Assembly: GCA_021841865.1 (NCBI GenBank)
Contig: JAKCDM010000020.1
Coordinates: 3,103-36,891 of the forward strand
Direction of reading: 5' to 3'
DNA length: 33,789 nucleotides
Source: Pseudomonadota bacterium
Lineage (GTDB): Bacteria; Pseudomonadota; Gammaproteobacteria; Burkholderiales; Burkholderiaceae_C
Positions 19,535 to 32,026 of this stretch are shown here, piece by piece. The notes beneath the pieces were generated by a model that saw nothing but the letters and a program-made list of their open reading frames with translations, made no database searches and was not told where the DNA came from. The position numbers and the translations under genes were made by a program. Each line of letters starts with the position of its first letter. The first letter of the stretch is position 1.

Positions 19535-20196
19535 ATGGCACGTGGACGAGCCCCGCAGTACGACGAGCAGCGCGCGCTGATCCTGGCGCAGGCGGCGCGC
19601 CTGTTCGCCCAGCAAGGCTTCATGGCGACGTCGATGAACCAGGTCGCCGAGGCCTGCGGCCTGTCGAAGGCCGCGCTGTACCACTACTTCCGCGACAAGT
19701 ACGCGCTGGCCGCGCATATCGCCGAGACCCACGTGCGCCAGCTGCTCGACGTGGTGGTTCGCGTGCAGGCGGGCTGCGAAGATCCGCAGCGCCTGCTGCC
19801 GGCGCTGATCGAGCACTTCGTGCGCGAGTACGCCAGCGCGCAGGACGCGCATCGCGTGCTCACCGAGGACGTGCGCTTCCTGGCCGACGAGGATCGCCAG
19901 CGCATCCTGCAGGTCGAGCGCGAGGTGGTCGAGCGCTTCGCGCAGGCCATGCACGCGCTGCGCCCGCAGTTGCGCGAGCGCCAGGTCGACAAGGCGCTGG
20001 CCATGCTGCTGTTCGGAATGATCAACTGGCTGTTCACCTGGTTCAAGGCCGGGCGCGGGCTCGACTACGAGCAACTGGCACCGATGGTCGCCGACCTGTT
20101 CCTGCACGGCATGATCGACATGGACCTGCCGCCGCCGGGGCTCGGCGGCGGCCCGCACGACATATCCGAAGAACCCCTTTCGACGAGGAAAACATC

Positions 20197-20200
<4 letters not shown>
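19535..20200 (+). CDS. paaR: TetR-family transcriptional repressor, PaaR type
   Basis: 221 residues. The N-terminal helix-turn-helix is at about 28-53 (FMATSMNQVAEACGLSKAAL, then YHYFRDK), typical of TetR. The C-terminal ligand domain is helical, with FGMINWLFTWFKAGRGLDYEQLAPMVADLFL near 152-186, a pattern shared with PaaR proteins. PaaR represses paa genes until phenylacetyl-CoA builds up. The gene lies inside the operon, five bases after paaK, and its stop overlaps the paaJ ATG (ATGA). The last 25 residues are Gly/Pro-rich and carry the paaJ ribosome site. If the palindrome at 16603-16626 is its operator, it limits its own synthesis. Confidence 0.9.
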
Positions 20201-21411
<1,211 letters not shown>

Positions 21412-21426
21412 ACCAGGAGCCCCGAC

Positions 21427-23493
21427 ATGCATCCTCCCGTTCTGCAAAGCTATCTCGCCGGCCACTGGTTCGGCGCCGAGCCCGGCCAGGCGCTGCACGA
21501 TGCGGCCAGCGGCGCCGTGGTCGCGCATACCCACGCCGGGCTGGGCGATTTCGACGCCGCGCTGCAATACGGCCGTGGCACCGGCGTGCGCGCGCTGCTC
21601 GAACTCGATTTCCAGCAGCGCGCGGCGCGCCTGAAGGCGCTGGCCAAGTATCTGGCCGAGCACAAGGAGACGCTGTACGAGTGGTCGCTGTACACCGGCG
21701 CCACGCGCAACGACGGCTGGATCGACATCGAGGGCGGCATCGGCACGCTGTTCTCGTACGCCAGCATGGGCTCGCAGGAGCTTCCCGCCGGCAACGTGGT
21801 GCACGAGGGCCCGGTGGTCACGCTGGGCAAGCAGGGGCAGTTCGTCGGCAGCCATATCCTGGTGCCGCGCGAAGGCGTCGCGGTGCACATCGACGCGTTC
21901 AACTTTCCGGTCTGGGGGCTGCTGGAGAAATTCGCGCCGAGTTTTCTCGCCGGCATGCCCTGCATCGCCAAGCCCGCCACGTCCACCGGTTACCTGACCT
22001 GGGCGCTGGTGCGCCTGATGCTGGAGTCGGGGCTGCTGCCCGATGGGTGCCTGCAACTGGTCATCGGCTCCACCGGCGACCTGCTCGACCGCCTCGGCGG
22101 ACAGGACGCGGTGACCTTCACCGGCTCGGCCGCCACCGCGGCCAGGCTGCGCGCCAACCCCAATCTGCTGGCGCGCGGAGTGCCCTTCAACGCCGAGGCC
22201 GATTCGCTCAACAGCGCGATCCTGGCTCCCGACGTGCAGGCCTCCGACCCCGAGTTCGAACTGTTCGTGCGCGAGGTGGTGCGCGAGATGCGGGTCAAGG
22301 CCGGGCAGAAATGCACCGCGATCCGGCGCATCCTGGTGCCGCGCCGGCACCTGGACGCGCTCGGCGCCAGCCTCGCCGCCAAGCTCGCGGCGCTGCGCAT
22401 CGGCGACCCGCGGCTGCCCGAGGTGCAGATGGGCCCGCTGGCCAGCAAGGATCAGCAACGCGACGTCGGCGACGCGCTGCAGCGCCTGCGCGCGTGCTGC
22501 GACACCGTGTTCGACGGCAGCACGCAGCCGGCATGGGCGGGCGTGGGCGCCGAGCAGGGCGCGTTCTTCGCGCCCACGCTGCTGGCCTGCTCGCGACCGG
22601 CGCAGGTCGCGGCGGTGCACGAGGTCGAGGTGTTCGGCCCGGTCAGCACCCTGATGCCCTACGACGATCTCGACGAGGCGCTGGAACTGGCCGCCCGCGG
22701 GCAGGGCAGCCTGGTGGCCACGGTGGCCACGCGCGACCCGGTGCTGGCGGCGCGCGCCGTGCGCCGCGCCGCCGTGCACCACGGGCGCATCCTGGTGCTC
22801 GACGAGCAGGCGGCGAAGGAGTCGACCGGACACGGCTCGCCGCTGCCGGCGCTCAAGCATGGCGGCCCGGGGCGTGCCGGCGGCGGCGAGGAACTCGGCG
22901 GCATGCGCGCGGTGGCCCACTACCTGCAGCGTGCCGCGGTGCAGGGCTCGCCGACCATGCTCGGCGCGGTGGTCGGCGAGTACGTGCGCGGGGGCCAGCG
23001 CATCGAGGGCGAGGTGCATCCCTTCAGGCGCCATTTCGAGGAATTGCGCATCGGAGAGTCCCTGCTCAGCCACCGGCGCACGGTGACCGAGGCCGACATC
23101 GTCAACTTCGGCTGCCTGTCCGGGGATTATTTCTACATGCATTTCGACGACATCGCGGCACGCGAGTCGGCGTTCGGCCAGCGTATCGCCCACGGTTATT
23201 TCGTGTTGTCGGCGGCCGCCGGGCTGTTCGTGTCCCCGGCTCCGGGTCCGGTGCTGGCCAACTACGGCATGGACAACCTGCGCTTCGTCAAGCCCGTGCG
23301 GATCGGCGACACCATCCAGGCGCGACTGACCTGCAAGCGCAAGATCGACCGTCGCAAGACCGACGCGCAAGGCCGTGGCCAGGGCGTCGTGGCATGGGAT
23401 GTCGAGGTGCGCAACCAGGAAGGCGAACTGGTGGCCAGCTACGACATCCTGACCCTGGTGGCCAAGCGCGAAACACCCGGGCAGTCAAGCTGA
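21427..23493 (+). CDS. paaZ: Bifunctional oxepin-CoA hydrolase / 3-oxo-5,6-dehydrosuberyl-CoA semialdehyde dehydrogenase
   Basis: 688 residues, matching the usual fusion. The N-terminal aldehyde dehydrogenase (about 1-515) has the cysteine C296 in KAGQKCTAIRR and the base E257 in FNAEADS. The C-terminal MaoC-like hydratase (about 530-685) has D567 and H572 in SGDYFYMHFDD. These equal the known active-site residues of E. coli PaaZ within a small offset. The hydratase opens the oxepin ring and the dehydrogenase oxidises the reactive aldehyde with NADP before it can cyclise. AGGAG lies upstream of the ATG. It is the last paa gene of the run; a hairpin follows. Some genomes name this gene paaN. 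Confidence 0.95.
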   Translation: MHPPVLQSYLAGHWFGAEPGQALHDAASGAVVAHTHAGLGDFDAALQYGRGTGVRALLELDFQQRAARLKALAKYLAEHKETLYEWSLYTGATRNDGWIDIEGGIGTLFSYASMGSQELPAGNVVHEGPVVTLGKQGQFVGSHILVPREGVAVHIDAFNFPVWGLLEKFAPSFLAGMPCIAKPATSTGYLTWALVRLMLESGLLPDGCLQLVIGSTGDLLDRLGGQDAVTFTGSAATAARLRANPNLLARGVPFNAEADSLNSAILAPDVQASDPEFELFVREVVREMRVKAGQKCTAIRRILVPRRHLDALGASLAAKLAALRIGDPRLPEVQMGPLASKDQQRDVGDALQRLRACCDTVFDGSTQPAWAGVGAEQGAFFAPTLLACSRPAQVAAVHEVEVFGPVSTLMPYDDLDEALELAARGQGSLVATVATRDPVLAARAVRRAAVHHGRILVLDEQAAKESTGHGSPLPALKHGGPGRAGGGEELGGMRAVAHYLQRAAVQGSPTMLGAVVGEYVRGGQRIEGEVHPFRRHFEELRIGESLLSHRRTVTEADIVNFGCLSGDYFYMHFDDIAARESAFGQRIAHGYFVLSAAAGLFVSPAPGPVLANYGMDNLRFVKPVRIGDTIQARLTCKRKIDRRKTDAQGRGQGVVAWDVEVRNQEGELVASYDILTLVAKRETPGQSS

Positions 23494-23514
23494 GCGGCGG
23501 CCGGGACTTTGGCG

Positions 23515-23534
23515 GGGCCGGCCTGCGCCGGTCC
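23515..23534 (+). terminator. Hairpin after paaZ, candidate terminator
   Basis: GGGCCGGC-like GGGCCGGC pairs with GCCGGTCC (8 bp with one G-T wobble) around the 4-base loop CTGC, 21 bases after the paaZ stop. A short TATTT follows at about 23537-23541. It probably closes the paa operon before the adenosyltransferase gene. Confidence 0.45.
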
Positions 23535-23605
23535 GGTATTTGCGCCACAATCCATGTAGTCTGGGGCGGCGCTGGCCGGCCCGCCGATTCCTGGAGAGGC
23601 CACGC

Positions 23606-24238
23606 ATGGGAAACCGACTCAGCGCCATCACCACACGCACCGGCGACGCCGGCACCACCGGGCTGGGTGACGGCTCGCGCTGCTCGAAGGCCGCTCCGCG
23701 CATCGAGGCGCTGGGTGACGTGGACGAACTCAATGCCCATCTCGGGCTGCTGCTGTGCGAAAGCCTTCCGCAGCCGGCGCGGGAACTGCTGGTGCGCGTG
23801 CAGCACGACCTGTTCGACCTCGGCGGCGAACTGGCCGTGCCGGGGATGAGCGTGCTCGCCGAGTCGGCGCTGGCGCGGCTCGACGACGCCATCGCCCGCA
23901 TCAATGCCGGCCTGCCGCCGCTGCGCGAGTTCATCCTGCCCGGAGGCACGCGCGCGGCCAGCCAGGCCCATGTCTGCCGCACGGTGGCCCGGCGCGCCGA
24001 GCGCGCGGTGGTGCGCCTGGCCGAAGCCGGCGCCGAAGCCGACGGCGGCGCCGACGCCGCCGGCCCCGCGCTGGCGTTGCGCTACCTGAACCGCCTGTCG
24101 GACCTGCTGTTCGTGCTGGCGCGCGAGCTCAACGGTCCCGGCACCGAGACCTTCTGGGACCACGAGCGCGGCGCCGCGCATGACGCCACGCATGGCGCCG
24201 GCCCCGACGCGCAGCCCGCGCAGCCCATCGATCCGTAA
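23606..24238 (+). CDS. Cob(I)yrinic acid a,c-diamide adenosyltransferase, PduO type
   Basis: 210 residues. The enzyme moves the adenosyl group of ATP to reduced cobalamin to make coenzyme B12. The N-terminal ATP-binding stretch TRTGDAGTTGLGDGSRCSK is at 10-28, followed by RIEALGDVDELNAHLG at 32-47. RRAERAVVRL and RYLNRLSDLLFVLAR are the conserved C-terminal helices of the PduO trimer. GGAGAGG lies 7 bases upstream of the ATG at 23606, a strong ribosome site that decides the start. The last 25 residues are Ala/Pro-rich and dispensable in appearance. No cobalamin genes or B12 enzymes are next to it, so it looks like a stand-alone gene between the paa operon and the efflux operon. It is not part of phenylacetate breakdown. 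Confidence 0.92.
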   Translation: MGNRLSAITTRTGDAGTTGLGDGSRCSKAAPRIEALGDVDELNAHLGLLLCESLPQPARELLVRVQHDLFDLGGELAVPGMSVLAESALARLDDAIARINAGLPPLREFILPGGTRAASQAHVCRTVARRAERAVVRLAEAGAEADGGADAAGPALALRYLNRLSDLLFVLARELNGPGTETFWDHERGAAHDATHGAGPDAQPAQPIDP

Positions 24239-24412
24239 CATTTCGTCATCCGCCCTGCATGCTGCGTACACAAGCCGCATGCATCATCGGCGGGTGGCGT
24301 GGCGCTGCGCGCCCGCTTCCGCGGTCGCCATGCGGCGCCCCCCGTCGACCCCGATGCCCGCGCCCGGCTGCGCCAGCCGGGAACCAGCAACCCTTGCGCG
24401 CCCTGCCTGAAG

Positions 24413-25771
24413 ATGCCCGATCCGACCCCCGAGTCCGCTCCCGTAGTTCCCGCGGCGCGCAGGCGCTGGCCCTGGCTGGTCGTGCTGCTCGCGCTGCTGG
24501 CGGCCGGCGGAGCCATCTGGTGGTACAGCGCGCGTCACGGTGCCGCCGGCAGTCCCGGCATGGGGCGCCGCGGCTTCGCTGCTGCGGCACAGGCTCCGGT
24601 GACCGCGGCCGTCGCGCGTGAGCAGACCCTGCCGGTGTGGCTCACCGCGCTCGGCACCGTGACGCCCCACACGCTGGCCAGCGTGATGCCGCGTGTTTCC
24701 GGGCTGCTGCTCAGCGTCGACTTCCACCAGGGCCAGAAGGTTCGCGCCGGGCAGCTGCTGGCGACCATCGACCCGCGTCCGTTTCGCATCGCAGTCGAGC
24801 AGGCCACCGCGCAGCGCGAGCAGACCGCGGCGCAACTCGCCGGGGCGCGCCGCGACCTGAAGCGATACGAGACCCTGCTGGCGCAGGATTCGGTGTCGGC
24901 GCAGCAGGTTTCGGACCAGCGCGCCACCGTGGCGCAGCTGCAGGCCCAGCTCGACGCAAACACCGCGGCGCTGGACAACGCGCGCCTGCAATTGCAATGG
25001 ACCCGCATCACCGCGCCGGTGTCGGGAATCGCCGGGCTGCGCCAGGTCGACCCCGGCAACATGGTCGGCACCTCGGGCGCCGTCGGAGTTTCGTCGACCA
25101 CGTCGACCAGCTCCGCGCAGGGCGGCGGCTCGACCGGTCCCACGCCGATCGTCACCATCGCCCAGGTGCAGCCGATCGAGGTGACCTTCGCGCTGCCGCA
25201 GGCGCAGGTCGCGCGACTGCTCCAGCAACTGGGCGCGGGGCAGCATGCGCTGGTGCAGGCGTGGGATGCCTCCGATTCCCGCATGCTGGCGCAGGGCACG
25301 CTGCTGGCGGCGGACAACCAGATCTCCACCAGCACCGGCACGCTGGCACTGCGCGCCCGCTTCGACAACACCGGGCTGACCCTGTACCCGAACCAGTTCG
25401 TCAACGTGCGCGTGCTGGAGCAAAGCATCCCGCACGCCGTGGTGGTGCCCAGCACCGCGCTGGCCGTGGGGGCGGGGGGCGACTACGTCTACGTCATCGG
25501 CGCCGGCGACAAGGTGCAGCTGCGCCATGTGCGCGCCGGCGTGGCCTGGCAGGGCATGACGCAGGTGGTCTCCGGCCTGCGGCCGGGCGAGCGCGTGGTC
25601 ACCGCCGGGCTCGACCACCTGCGCGACGGGGCCAGCGTGCGCGTGGTGCCGGCGCAGCCGGCTTCCGGGCCGGCCGCGCCGGCCTCGCGTGCGGCCGCGC
25701 GTGCGCCCTCGCGTCCGGCTTCGCGTGCGGCCTCGCGCGCCTCGGCGCGCGCGACATCGAGCGCACGCTGA
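24413..25771 (+). CDS. mdtA: RND efflux periplasmic adaptor, MdtA type
   Basis: 452 residues from the ATG at 24413. An upstream in-frame ATG at 24299 would add a cysteine- and arginine-rich stretch and is less likely. A single membrane anchor lies at about 20-38 ([19 protein letters not shown]). Then come the lipoyl-like/barrel-sandwich half ([20 protein letters not shown]), a coiled-coil hairpin rich in Gln and Ala (about 130-190), the second half-motif ([21 protein letters not shown]) and the beta-barrel. It links the inner-membrane RND pump to the outer-membrane channel. A Ser/Gly/Thr-rich insert follows GNMVG at about 225-245. The C-terminus ends in an Arg-rich repeat. It is the first gene of the pump operon; only one base separates its stop from the mdtB ATG. 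Confidence 0.92.
   Translation: MPDPTPESAPVVPAARRRWPWLVVLLALLAAGGAIWWYSARHGAAGSPGMGRRGFAAAAQAPVTAAVAREQTLPVWLTALGTVTPHTLASVMPRVSGLLLSVDFHQGQKVRAGQLLATIDPRPFRIAVEQATAQREQTAAQLAGARRDLKRYETLLAQDSVSAQQVSDQRATVAQLQAQLDANTAALDNARLQLQWTRITAPVSGIAGLRQVDPGNMVGTSGAVGVSSTTSTSSAQGGGSTGPTPIVTIAQVQPIEVTFALPQAQVARLLQQLGAGQHALVQAWDASDSRMLAQGTLLAADNQISTSTGTLALRARFDNTGLTLYPNQFVNVRVLEQSIPHAVVVPSTALAVGAGGDYVYVIGAGDKVQLRHVRAGVAWQGMTQVVSGLRPGERVVTAGLDHLRDGASVRVVPAQPASGPAAPASRAAARAPSRPASRAASRASARATSSAR
25682..25753 (+). repeat. 12-bp coding repeat at the mdtA 3' end
   Basis: Six in-frame 12-base units related to GCCTCGCGTGCG start at 25682, 25694, 25706, 25718, 25730 and 25742. They encode [20 protein letters not shown] and a degenerate SARA, giving the adaptor a positively charged C-terminal tail. 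Confidence 0.8.
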
Positions 25772-25772
25772 C

Positions 25773-28700
25773 ATGGCTGTCGAGTCCCCGCGCGAGCAGC
25801 CGCCGGCGCCGGCCGACGGACTGGAACGGCCGAGTCCGTCGCGCCTGTTCATCCTGCGCCCGATCGCCACGTCGCTGCTGATGGTGGCGGTGCTGGTGGC
25901 CGGCCTGATCGGACTGCGCCTGCTGCCCCAGGCTCCGCTGCCGGAGGTCGACTACCCGACCATCCAGGTCACCACGCTGTATCCGGGCGCCAGCCCCGAT
26001 GTCATGTCGTCGTCGGTCACCGCGCCGCTGGAGCGCCAGTTCGGGCAGATGCCGGGGCTGGCGCAGATGTGGTCGGTGAGCTCCGGCGGCGCTTCGGTGA
26101 TCACGCTGCGCTTCGACCTTTCGCTGCGCCTGGACATCGCCGAGCAGGAGGTGCAGGCGGCGATCAACGCGGCCGGCTCGATGCTGCCCGCCGACCTGCC
26201 TCAGCCGCCCGTGTACGCCAAGGTCAACCCGGCCGACGCGCCGGTGATCACGCTCGGGCTGACGTCTCGCTCGCTGCCGCTGACCACGCTGTACGACCTG
26301 GCCGACACGCGGCTTTCGCAAAAGCTCTCGCAGGTCCCGGGGGTCGGGCTGGTCACGCTGTCGGGCGGCAACAAGCCGGCGGTGCGCGTGCGCGTCGACG
26401 CGCGCGCGCTGGCCGCGCTGGGCATCGGTCTCGACGCCGTGCGCACGGTGATCGGCGCGGCCAACGTGCACACGCCGAAGGGCAGCATCGACGGCACGCA
26501 GCAGGCCTTCACCATCGACGCCGACGACCAGCTGCGCTCGCCGCAGGCCTATCGCGACCTGATCATCGGCTACAGCCGCGGCGCCGCGGTGCGCCTGGGC
26601 GACGTCGCCCGCATCGACACCGGCGCGGAAAACGCGTGGCAGGCGGCGCTGGTCGACGGGCGTCCGGGCATTGTCATCAACGTGCAGCGCCAGCCGGGAG
26701 CCAACGTGATCCAGGTGGTGGACCAGATCCACGCGCTGCTGCCCGAACTGCGCCGCCAGCTGCCGGCGGCGGCCGGCTTGCAGGTGCTGTCCGACCGCAC
26801 CGTGACCATTCGCGCGGCCATCTCCGACGTCAGTTTCGAGCTGCTGCTGTCGGTGCTGCTGGTGGTGCTGGTGATCTTCGCCTTCCTGCGCGACCTGCGC
26901 GCCACCTTCATCCCCGCCACCGCGGTGCCGCTGGCGCTGATCGGCACCTTCGGCGCCATGTACCTGCTGGGTTTCTCGGTCAACACGCTGACCCTGATGG
27001 CCCTGACCGTGGCGACGGGCTTCGTGGTCGACGACGCCATCGTGATGATCGAGAACGTGGCGCGCTACATCGAGGCCGGCGAGCCGCCGCTGCAGGCGGC
27101 GCTGAAAGGGGCGGGGCAGATCGGCTTCACGATCATCTCGCTGACCTTCTCGCTGATCGCGGTGCTGATTCCGCTGCTGTTCATGGGCGACGTCGTCGGG
27201 CGCCTGTTCCGCGAGTTCGCCATCACGCTGGCGGTTGCCATCGTGATCTCGGCCGCGGTGTCGCTGAGCTTCACGCCGATGCTGTGCGCGCGCCTGCTGC
27301 GCCGAGTGCCCGAGCAGAGCCACGGGCGCCTGTGGCATGCCTCGGGCGAGGTGTTCGAGCGCCTGGCGGCAGGCTATGCGCGAAGCCTGGGCTGGGTGCT
27401 GGGGCACCGGCGCGCCGTGCTGCTGGGCACGCTGGCGCTGGTGCTGTTCACCGGCGCCTTGTATGCGGTGGTTCCCAAGGGCTTTTTCCCGACCCAGGAC
27501 ACCGGCCTGATCCAGGGCACCACGCTGGCGCCGCAGGACGTGTCCTTTTCCGCCATGCAGCAACGCCAGCGCGCGCTCGTGCTGGCGCTGCTGCGCGACC
27601 CGGCGGTGGCCAGCGTGTCGGCGATCGCCGGCATCGATGGCGTCAACACCACGATGAACAGTTCGCGCCTGCTGATCAGCCTGGTGCCGCTGGCACAGCG
27701 CGGCGAGCGCGTGGGGCCGGTCATGCAGCGCCTGCAGCGCCTGGCGGCCAGGGTGCCGGGAATCGAGCTGTTCCTGCAGCCGGTGCAGGACCTGAGCATC
27801 GACGACCTGCGCAGCCGCTACACCTACCAGTTCAGCCTCTCGGCCACCAGCCGAGACGCACTGGGCTCGGCGCTGCACGCGCTGTTGCCGCGCCTGCGCG
27901 CACTGCCGCAACTCGCCGGAGTCAGCGACGACTTCCAGGATGCCGGGCTGCAGGCCTATGTCCGCGTCGACCGCGCCAGCGCCGCGCGCCTGGGCGTGAC
28001 CATGAGCGCGATCGACGCCGCGCTGTACGACGCCTTCGGCCAGCGCCTGATCTCCACCATCTTCACGCAGTCGGCGCAGTACCGCGTCGTGCTCGACGTG
28101 CGCGTGCCGCCGGGCGCCGGGCTCGCCGCGTTCGACCAGGTCTACGTGAGCACCGCCACCGGCCAGCAGGTGCCGCTGCGCACCGTGGCCAGCATCGAGC
28201 AGCGCACGACTGCGCTGGCGCAGGACCACCTGGGCCAGTTCCCGGCCACGCTGGTGTCCTTCGACGCCGCGCCGTCGGTGTCGCTGGGCGCGGCGGTGAG
28301 CGCGATCCGCCAGGCGGCCGCGCAGGCCGGCCTGCCGGCCTCGGTGAGCCTGAGCTTCCAGGGCGCGGCCAGCGCCTTCCAGGCCGCGCTGGCCAACGAA
28401 CTGTGGCTGCTGCTGGCGGCGGTGGCCACCATGTACATCGTGCTGGGCGTGCTGTACGAGAGCTACGTGCACCCGGTGACCATCCTGTCGACCCTGCCGT
28501 CGGCCGGCATCGGCGCGTTGCTGGCGCTGATGGCCAGCGGGCACGACCTGAGCGTGATCGCGATCATCGGCATCGTGCTGCTCATCGGCATCGTGCAGAA
28601 GAACGCCATCCTGATGGTCGACTTCGCGCTCGACGCCCAGCGCAACCAGGGCATGCCGGCCGAGCAGGCCATGCTGCAGGCCGCGCGCCTGCGCCTGCGA

Positions 28701-28934
28701 CCGATTCTGATGACCACCTTCGCCGCGCTGTTCGGCGCGGTGCCCCTGGTGGTCGGCGGGGGCATGGGCGCCGAACTGCGCCAGCCGCTGGGCATCTCGC
28801 TGATCGGCGGCCTGCTGCTGTCGCAGGTGCTGACCCTCTACACCACGCCGGTGATCTACCTCGGCTTCGACGCGCTCGCCGCGCGCCTGCGGGCGCGCCG
28901 CGGCGCGCCCTCCGCGGTGGAGGGGCGGGCGTGA
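25773..28934 (+). CDS. mdtB: RND multidrug efflux transporter, MdtB type
   Basis: 1053 residues. The ATG at 25773 gives a 20-residue lead before [21 protein letters not shown], the first membrane helix. The protein has the RND plan of twelve membrane helices and two large periplasmic loops. The proton-relay pair is D420-D421 in [13 protein letters not shown] and the partner lysine K943 in [14 protein letters not shown]. In E. coli MdtB and MdtC form a B2C trimer that exports bile salts, novobiocin and other compounds, powered by proton flow. The stop overlaps the mdtC start (GTGA). It is named MdtB from gene order and the pairing with a second, different RND subunit. Confidence 0.93.
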   Translation: MAVESPREQPPAPADGLERPSPSRLFILRPIATSLLMVAVLVAGLIGLRLLPQAPLPEVDYPTIQVTTLYPGASPDVMSSSVTAPLERQFGQMPGLAQMWSVSSGGASVITLRFDLSLRLDIAEQEVQAAINAAGSMLPADLPQPPVYAKVNPADAPVITLGLTSRSLPLTTLYDLADTRLSQKLSQVPGVGLVTLSGGNKPAVRVRVDARALAALGIGLDAVRTVIGAANVHTPKGSIDGTQQAFTIDADDQLRSPQAYRDLIIGYSRGAAVRLGDVARIDTGAENAWQAALVDGRPGIVINVQRQPGANVIQVVDQIHALLPELRRQLPAAAGLQVLSDRTVTIRAAISDVSFELLLSVLLVVLVIFAFLRDLRATFIPATAVPLALIGTFGAMYLLGFSVNTLTLMALTVATGFVVDDAIVMIENVARYIEAGEPPLQAALKGAGQIGFTIISLTFSLIAVLIPLLFMGDVVGRLFREFAITLAVAIVISAAVSLSFTPMLCARLLRRVPEQSHGRLWHASGEVFERLAAGYARSLGWVLGHRRAVLLGTLALVLFTGALYAVVPKGFFPTQDTGLIQGTTLAPQDVSFSAMQQRQRALVLALLRDPAVASVSAIAGIDGVNTTMNSSRLLISLVPLAQRGERVGPVMQRLQRLAARVPGIELFLQPVQDLSIDDLRSRYTYQFSLSATSRDALGSALHALLPRLRALPQLAGVSDDFQDAGLQAYVRVDRASAARLGVTMSAIDAALYDAFGQRLISTIFTQSAQYRVVLDVRVPPGAGLAAFDQVYVSTATGQQVPLRTVASIEQRTTALAQDHLGQFPATLVSFDAAPSVSLGAAVSAIRQAAAQAGLPASVSLSFQGAASAFQAALANELWLLLAAVATMYIVLGVLYESYVHPVTILSTLPSAGIGALLALMASGHDLSVIAIIGIVLLIGIVQKNAILMVDFALDAQRNQGMPAEQAMLQAARLRLRPILMTTFAALFGAVPLVVGGGMGAELRQPLGISLIGGLLLSQVLTLYTTPVIYLGFDALAARLRARRGAPSAVEGRA

Positions 28935-31900
28935 ACCTGAGCGCGCCGTTCGTGCGGCGCAGCGTGGCCACCACGCTGCTGGCGCTGGCCGTGGTGCTGG
29001 CCGGGATCATCGCGTTTCGCCAGCTTCCGGTGGCGCCGCTGCCGCAGGTCGATTTCCCGACCATCGTGGTCAGCGCCAACCTGGCCGGAGCCAGCCCGGA
29101 GGTGATGGCCGCGACGGTGGCCACGCCGCTCGAGCGCGCGCTGGGAACCATCGCCGGCATCACGCAGATGACCTCGACCAGCGACCTCGGCTCGACCCGA
29201 GTGGTGCTGCAGTTCGAGCTGTCCAAGAACATCGACGATGCGGCACGCGAGGTGCAGGCGGCGCTGAACGCGTCGCGCCCGCTGCTGCCCAGCGGGCTGA
29301 CCGGCAATCCGACCTATCGCAAGGTCAATCCCGCCGACTCGCCGATCATGATCATCGCGCTGACCTCCAGGGCGCTGTCGCGCGGACAGATGTACGACGC
29401 GGCGTCGACCATCCTGGCGCAGAAGATCTCCCAGCTGCCTGGAATCGGCCAGGTCAATGTCGGCGGCTCGGCGCTGCCGGCCGTTCGCGTCGACGTCGAC
29501 GTGCCGCGCCTGGACGCCATGGGCATCGGCCTGGAGCAGCTGCGCCAGGCCATCGTCGATGCCAATGTCGACGGCCCCAAGGGAGCCATCGACAGCGGCG
29601 GGCAGCGCTGGCAGGTCGGCGCCAACGACCAGTTGCGCACGCCGCAGCAGTACCGCAAGGTCGTCGTCGCCTGGCGCAACGGCGTGGCGGTGCCCCTGTC
29701 GCAGGTGGCCTCGGTGACCGAGAGCCAGGAGAACCTGCGCAACATGGGCCTGGCCGACGGCCAGCCCGCGGTGCTGCTGATCGTGTTCCGCCAGCCCGGC
29801 GCCAACATCATCCAGGCGGTCGACGGCGTGAAGGCGGCGTTGCCGCAGCTGCGGGCGTCGATCCCGGCGTCGATCGACGTGCGCGTGCTGTCGGACCGCA
29901 CGACGACCATCCGCGCGTCGCTGCACGAGGTCGAGACCACGCTGGTGCTGGCCGTGCTGCTGGTGGTGCTGGTGGTCTGGCTGTTCCTGCGCGACTGGCG
30001 CGCCACCTTCATTCCCGCGCTGGCCGTGCCGATCTCGCTGGTCGGCACCTTCGCCGCCATGTGGGCCCTCGGCTATTCGCTGGACAACCTCTCGCTGATG
30101 GCGCTGATCGTCGCCACCGGCTTCGTCGTCGACGACGCGATCGTGGTGACCGAGAACATCTCGCGCCACATCGAGCTCGGCGCCTCGCCGATGCAGGCCG
30201 CGCTGCTCGGCTCGCGCGAGGTCGGCTTCACGGTGCTTTCGATGAGCGTGTCGCTGGTCGCGGTGTTCCTGCCGGTGCTGTTCATGGGGGGCATCATCGG
30301 GCGCCTGTTCCACGAGTTCGCGATGACCCTGGCGGTGGCGATTGGCATCTCGCTGCTGGTGTCGCTGACCGTCACGCCGATGCTGGCATCGCGCTGGCTG
30401 CGTCGCCGCGAGCCCGACCGTGCGCCGGGGCGGGCCTCGCTGGCGCTGCAGCGCCTGTGGGACGGGGTGCACGACGCCTATGCGCACAGCCTGCGCGCGG
30501 CGCTGCGCCACCCGGTGCTGATGCTGCTGGTGTTCGGCTCCAGCATCGTGCTGTCCGGGTACCTGTACGCGGTGGTGCCCAAGGGCTTCTTCCCGACCCA
30601 GGACACCGGCCTGCTGCTGGGCTCGGTGCAGGCCGACCAGTCGACGTCGTTCCAGCAGATGAGCCGCAACATGCAGCGCATCGTCGGCATCGTGCGCCGC
30701 AATCCGGCCGTGCAGGACGTCATGGCCTTCGCCAGCGGCGGCAGCGGTGGCTTCCTGTACATGCAGCTCAAGCCGATCTCCGAGCGCGTCGGAGTGCAGC
30801 AGGTGATGATGCAGATGCACCGCTCGCTGGCCCACCTCGGCGGCGTGCGCGTGTTCATGTTCCCGGGACAGGACATCCATGTCGGCGGGCGCGCGTCGGC
30901 GGCGCTGTACCAGTACACGCTGCAGTCGGGCGACCTGCAGCAGCTGCTGCAGTGGGAGCCGCGCGTGCTCGCGGCGTTCCAGCACATCCCCGGGCTCAGC
31001 GACGTCAACAGCGACCAGCAGGCGGCCGGCCTGGAGCTGCGCCTGGTCATCGACCGCGGCGCGGCCGCGCGCCTGGGAGTGCCGGTGGCCAGCATCGACG
31101 CGGCGCTGAACGACGCCTTCGGGCAGCGCCTGGTCTCGACCATCTACATGCCGCTGAACCAGTACCACGTGGTCATGGAGGCGGCGCCCGACTGGCAGCG
31201 CAACCGCGACGCGCTGCAGCGCCTGCACGTGGTCTCGGCGTCCGGAGCGGTGGTGCCGCTGTCGCAGCTCGCGCACTACGAGCTGGCCAACACGCCGCTG
31301 GCCGTGAACCACCAGGGGCTGTTCGCGGCGTCCACCATCTCCTTCGACCTCGGCCCGGGCGTGTCGCTGGGACAGGCCCAGTCGCGCATCCAGCAGGCGA
31401 TGGCCGAGATCGGGCTGCCGCCCGACATCCACGCCGGCTTCGAGGGCACGGCCAAGGTGTTCGCGCAGACCCTGAACAACCAGCTGCTGTTCATCGTCGC
31501 GGCGATCTTCGCCATCTACATCGTGCTGGGCATGCTGTACGAGAGCACGCTGCATCCGCTGACCATCCTGTCCACGCTGCCGCCGGCCGGCGTCGGCGCG
31601 GTGCTGGCGCTGCTGCTGTTCCACACCGAGTTCTCGATCATCGCGCTGATCGGCGTGTTCCTGCTCATCGGCATCGTCAAGAAGAACGCCATCCTGATGG
31701 TCGACTTCGCGCTGGCCGCAGAACGCCAGCAGGCGATGTCTCCGCGCGACGCGATCTACCTTGCCGCCACGCTGCGCCTGCGCCCGATCCTGATGACCAC
31801 CATGGCCGCGCTGTTCACGGCGCTTCCGCTGGCGCTGATCACCGGCAACGGCGCCGAGCTGCGCCAGCCGCTGGGAATCTCCATCGCCGGAGGCCTGCTG

Positions 31901-32026
31901 GTCAGCCAGGTGCTGACCCTCTACACGACCCCGGTGATCTACCTCGAGCTCGACCGCCTGCGCCAGTGGACCCTGCGCCGCTTCGGGCGCAGCGACCACC
32001 CGCTTCCACTGGATTCGCGCCCATGA
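28931..32026 (+). CDS. mdtC: RND multidrug efflux transporter, MdtC type
   Basis: 1031 residues from the GTG at 28931, which overlaps the mdtB stop by four bases (GTGA). The frame stays open upstream through mdtB, but [24 protein letters not shown] is the normal RND start and marks the true beginning. The proton-relay pair is D401-D402 in [13 protein letters not shown] and the lysine is K917 or K918 in [14 protein letters not shown]. The subunit differs from MdtB along its length, as expected for the heteromeric pump. In E. coli only MdtB needs an intact proton relay, whereas both subunits keep the relay residues here. The stop overlaps the ATG of the outer-membrane gene (ATGA). Confidence 0.93.
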   Translation: MNLSAPFVRRSVATTLLALAVVLAGIIAFRQLPVAPLPQVDFPTIVVSANLAGASPEVMAATVATPLERALGTIAGITQMTSTSDLGSTRVVLQFELSKNIDDAAREVQAALNASRPLLPSGLTGNPTYRKVNPADSPIMIIALTSRALSRGQMYDAASTILAQKISQLPGIGQVNVGGSALPAVRVDVDVPRLDAMGIGLEQLRQAIVDANVDGPKGAIDSGGQRWQVGANDQLRTPQQYRKVVVAWRNGVAVPLSQVASVTESQENLRNMGLADGQPAVLLIVFRQPGANIIQAVDGVKAALPQLRASIPASIDVRVLSDRTTTIRASLHEVETTLVLAVLLVVLVVWLFLRDWRATFIPALAVPISLVGTFAAMWALGYSLDNLSLMALIVATGFVVDDAIVVTENISRHIELGASPMQAALLGSREVGFTVLSMSVSLVAVFLPVLFMGGIIGRLFHEFAMTLAVAIGISLLVSLTVTPMLASRWLRRREPDRAPGRASLALQRLWDGVHDAYAHSLRAALRHPVLMLLVFGSSIVLSGYLYAVVPKGFFPTQDTGLLLGSVQADQSTSFQQMSRNMQRIVGIVRRNPAVQDVMAFASGGSGGFLYMQLKPISERVGVQQVMMQMHRSLAHLGGVRVFMFPGQDIHVGGRASAALYQYTLQSGDLQQLLQWEPRVLAAFQHIPGLSDVNSDQQAAGLELRLVIDRGAAARLGVPVASIDAALNDAFGQRLVSTIYMPLNQYHVVMEAAPDWQRNRDALQRLHVVSASGAVVPLSQLAHYELANTPLAVNHQGLFAASTISFDLGPGVSLGQAQSRIQQAMAEIGLPPDIHAGFEGTAKVFAQTLNNQLLFIVAAIFAIYIVLGMLYESTLHPLTILSTLPPAGVGAVLALLLFHTEFSIIALIGVFLLIGIVKKNAILMVDFALAAERQQAMSPRDAIYLAATLRLRPILMTTMAALFTALPLALITGNGAELRQPLGISIAGGLLVSQVLTLYTTPVIYLELDRLRQWTLRRFGRSDHPLPLDSRP

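Noticed and set aside
23606-24238. Adenosyltransferase as part of the phenylacetate cluster
   Set aside because: No step of the aerobic phenylacetate pathway needs cobalamin, and a hairpin and a 112-base gap separate it from paaZ.
24256-24283. TGCATGC / GCATGCA inverted repeat before mdtA as an operator
   Set aside because: Arms of only 7 bp, each itself close to a palindrome, separated by 14 bases, and no regulator gene nearby; chance is likely. It may deserve a look if a BaeR-like regulator is found downstream.
26069-28930. mdtC reading as a giant protein fused to an upstream extension through mdtB
   Set aside because: The upstream frame is the +1 shadow of mdtB and is Arg/Gly/Pro-rich. 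The RND fold starts at the GTG at 28931.
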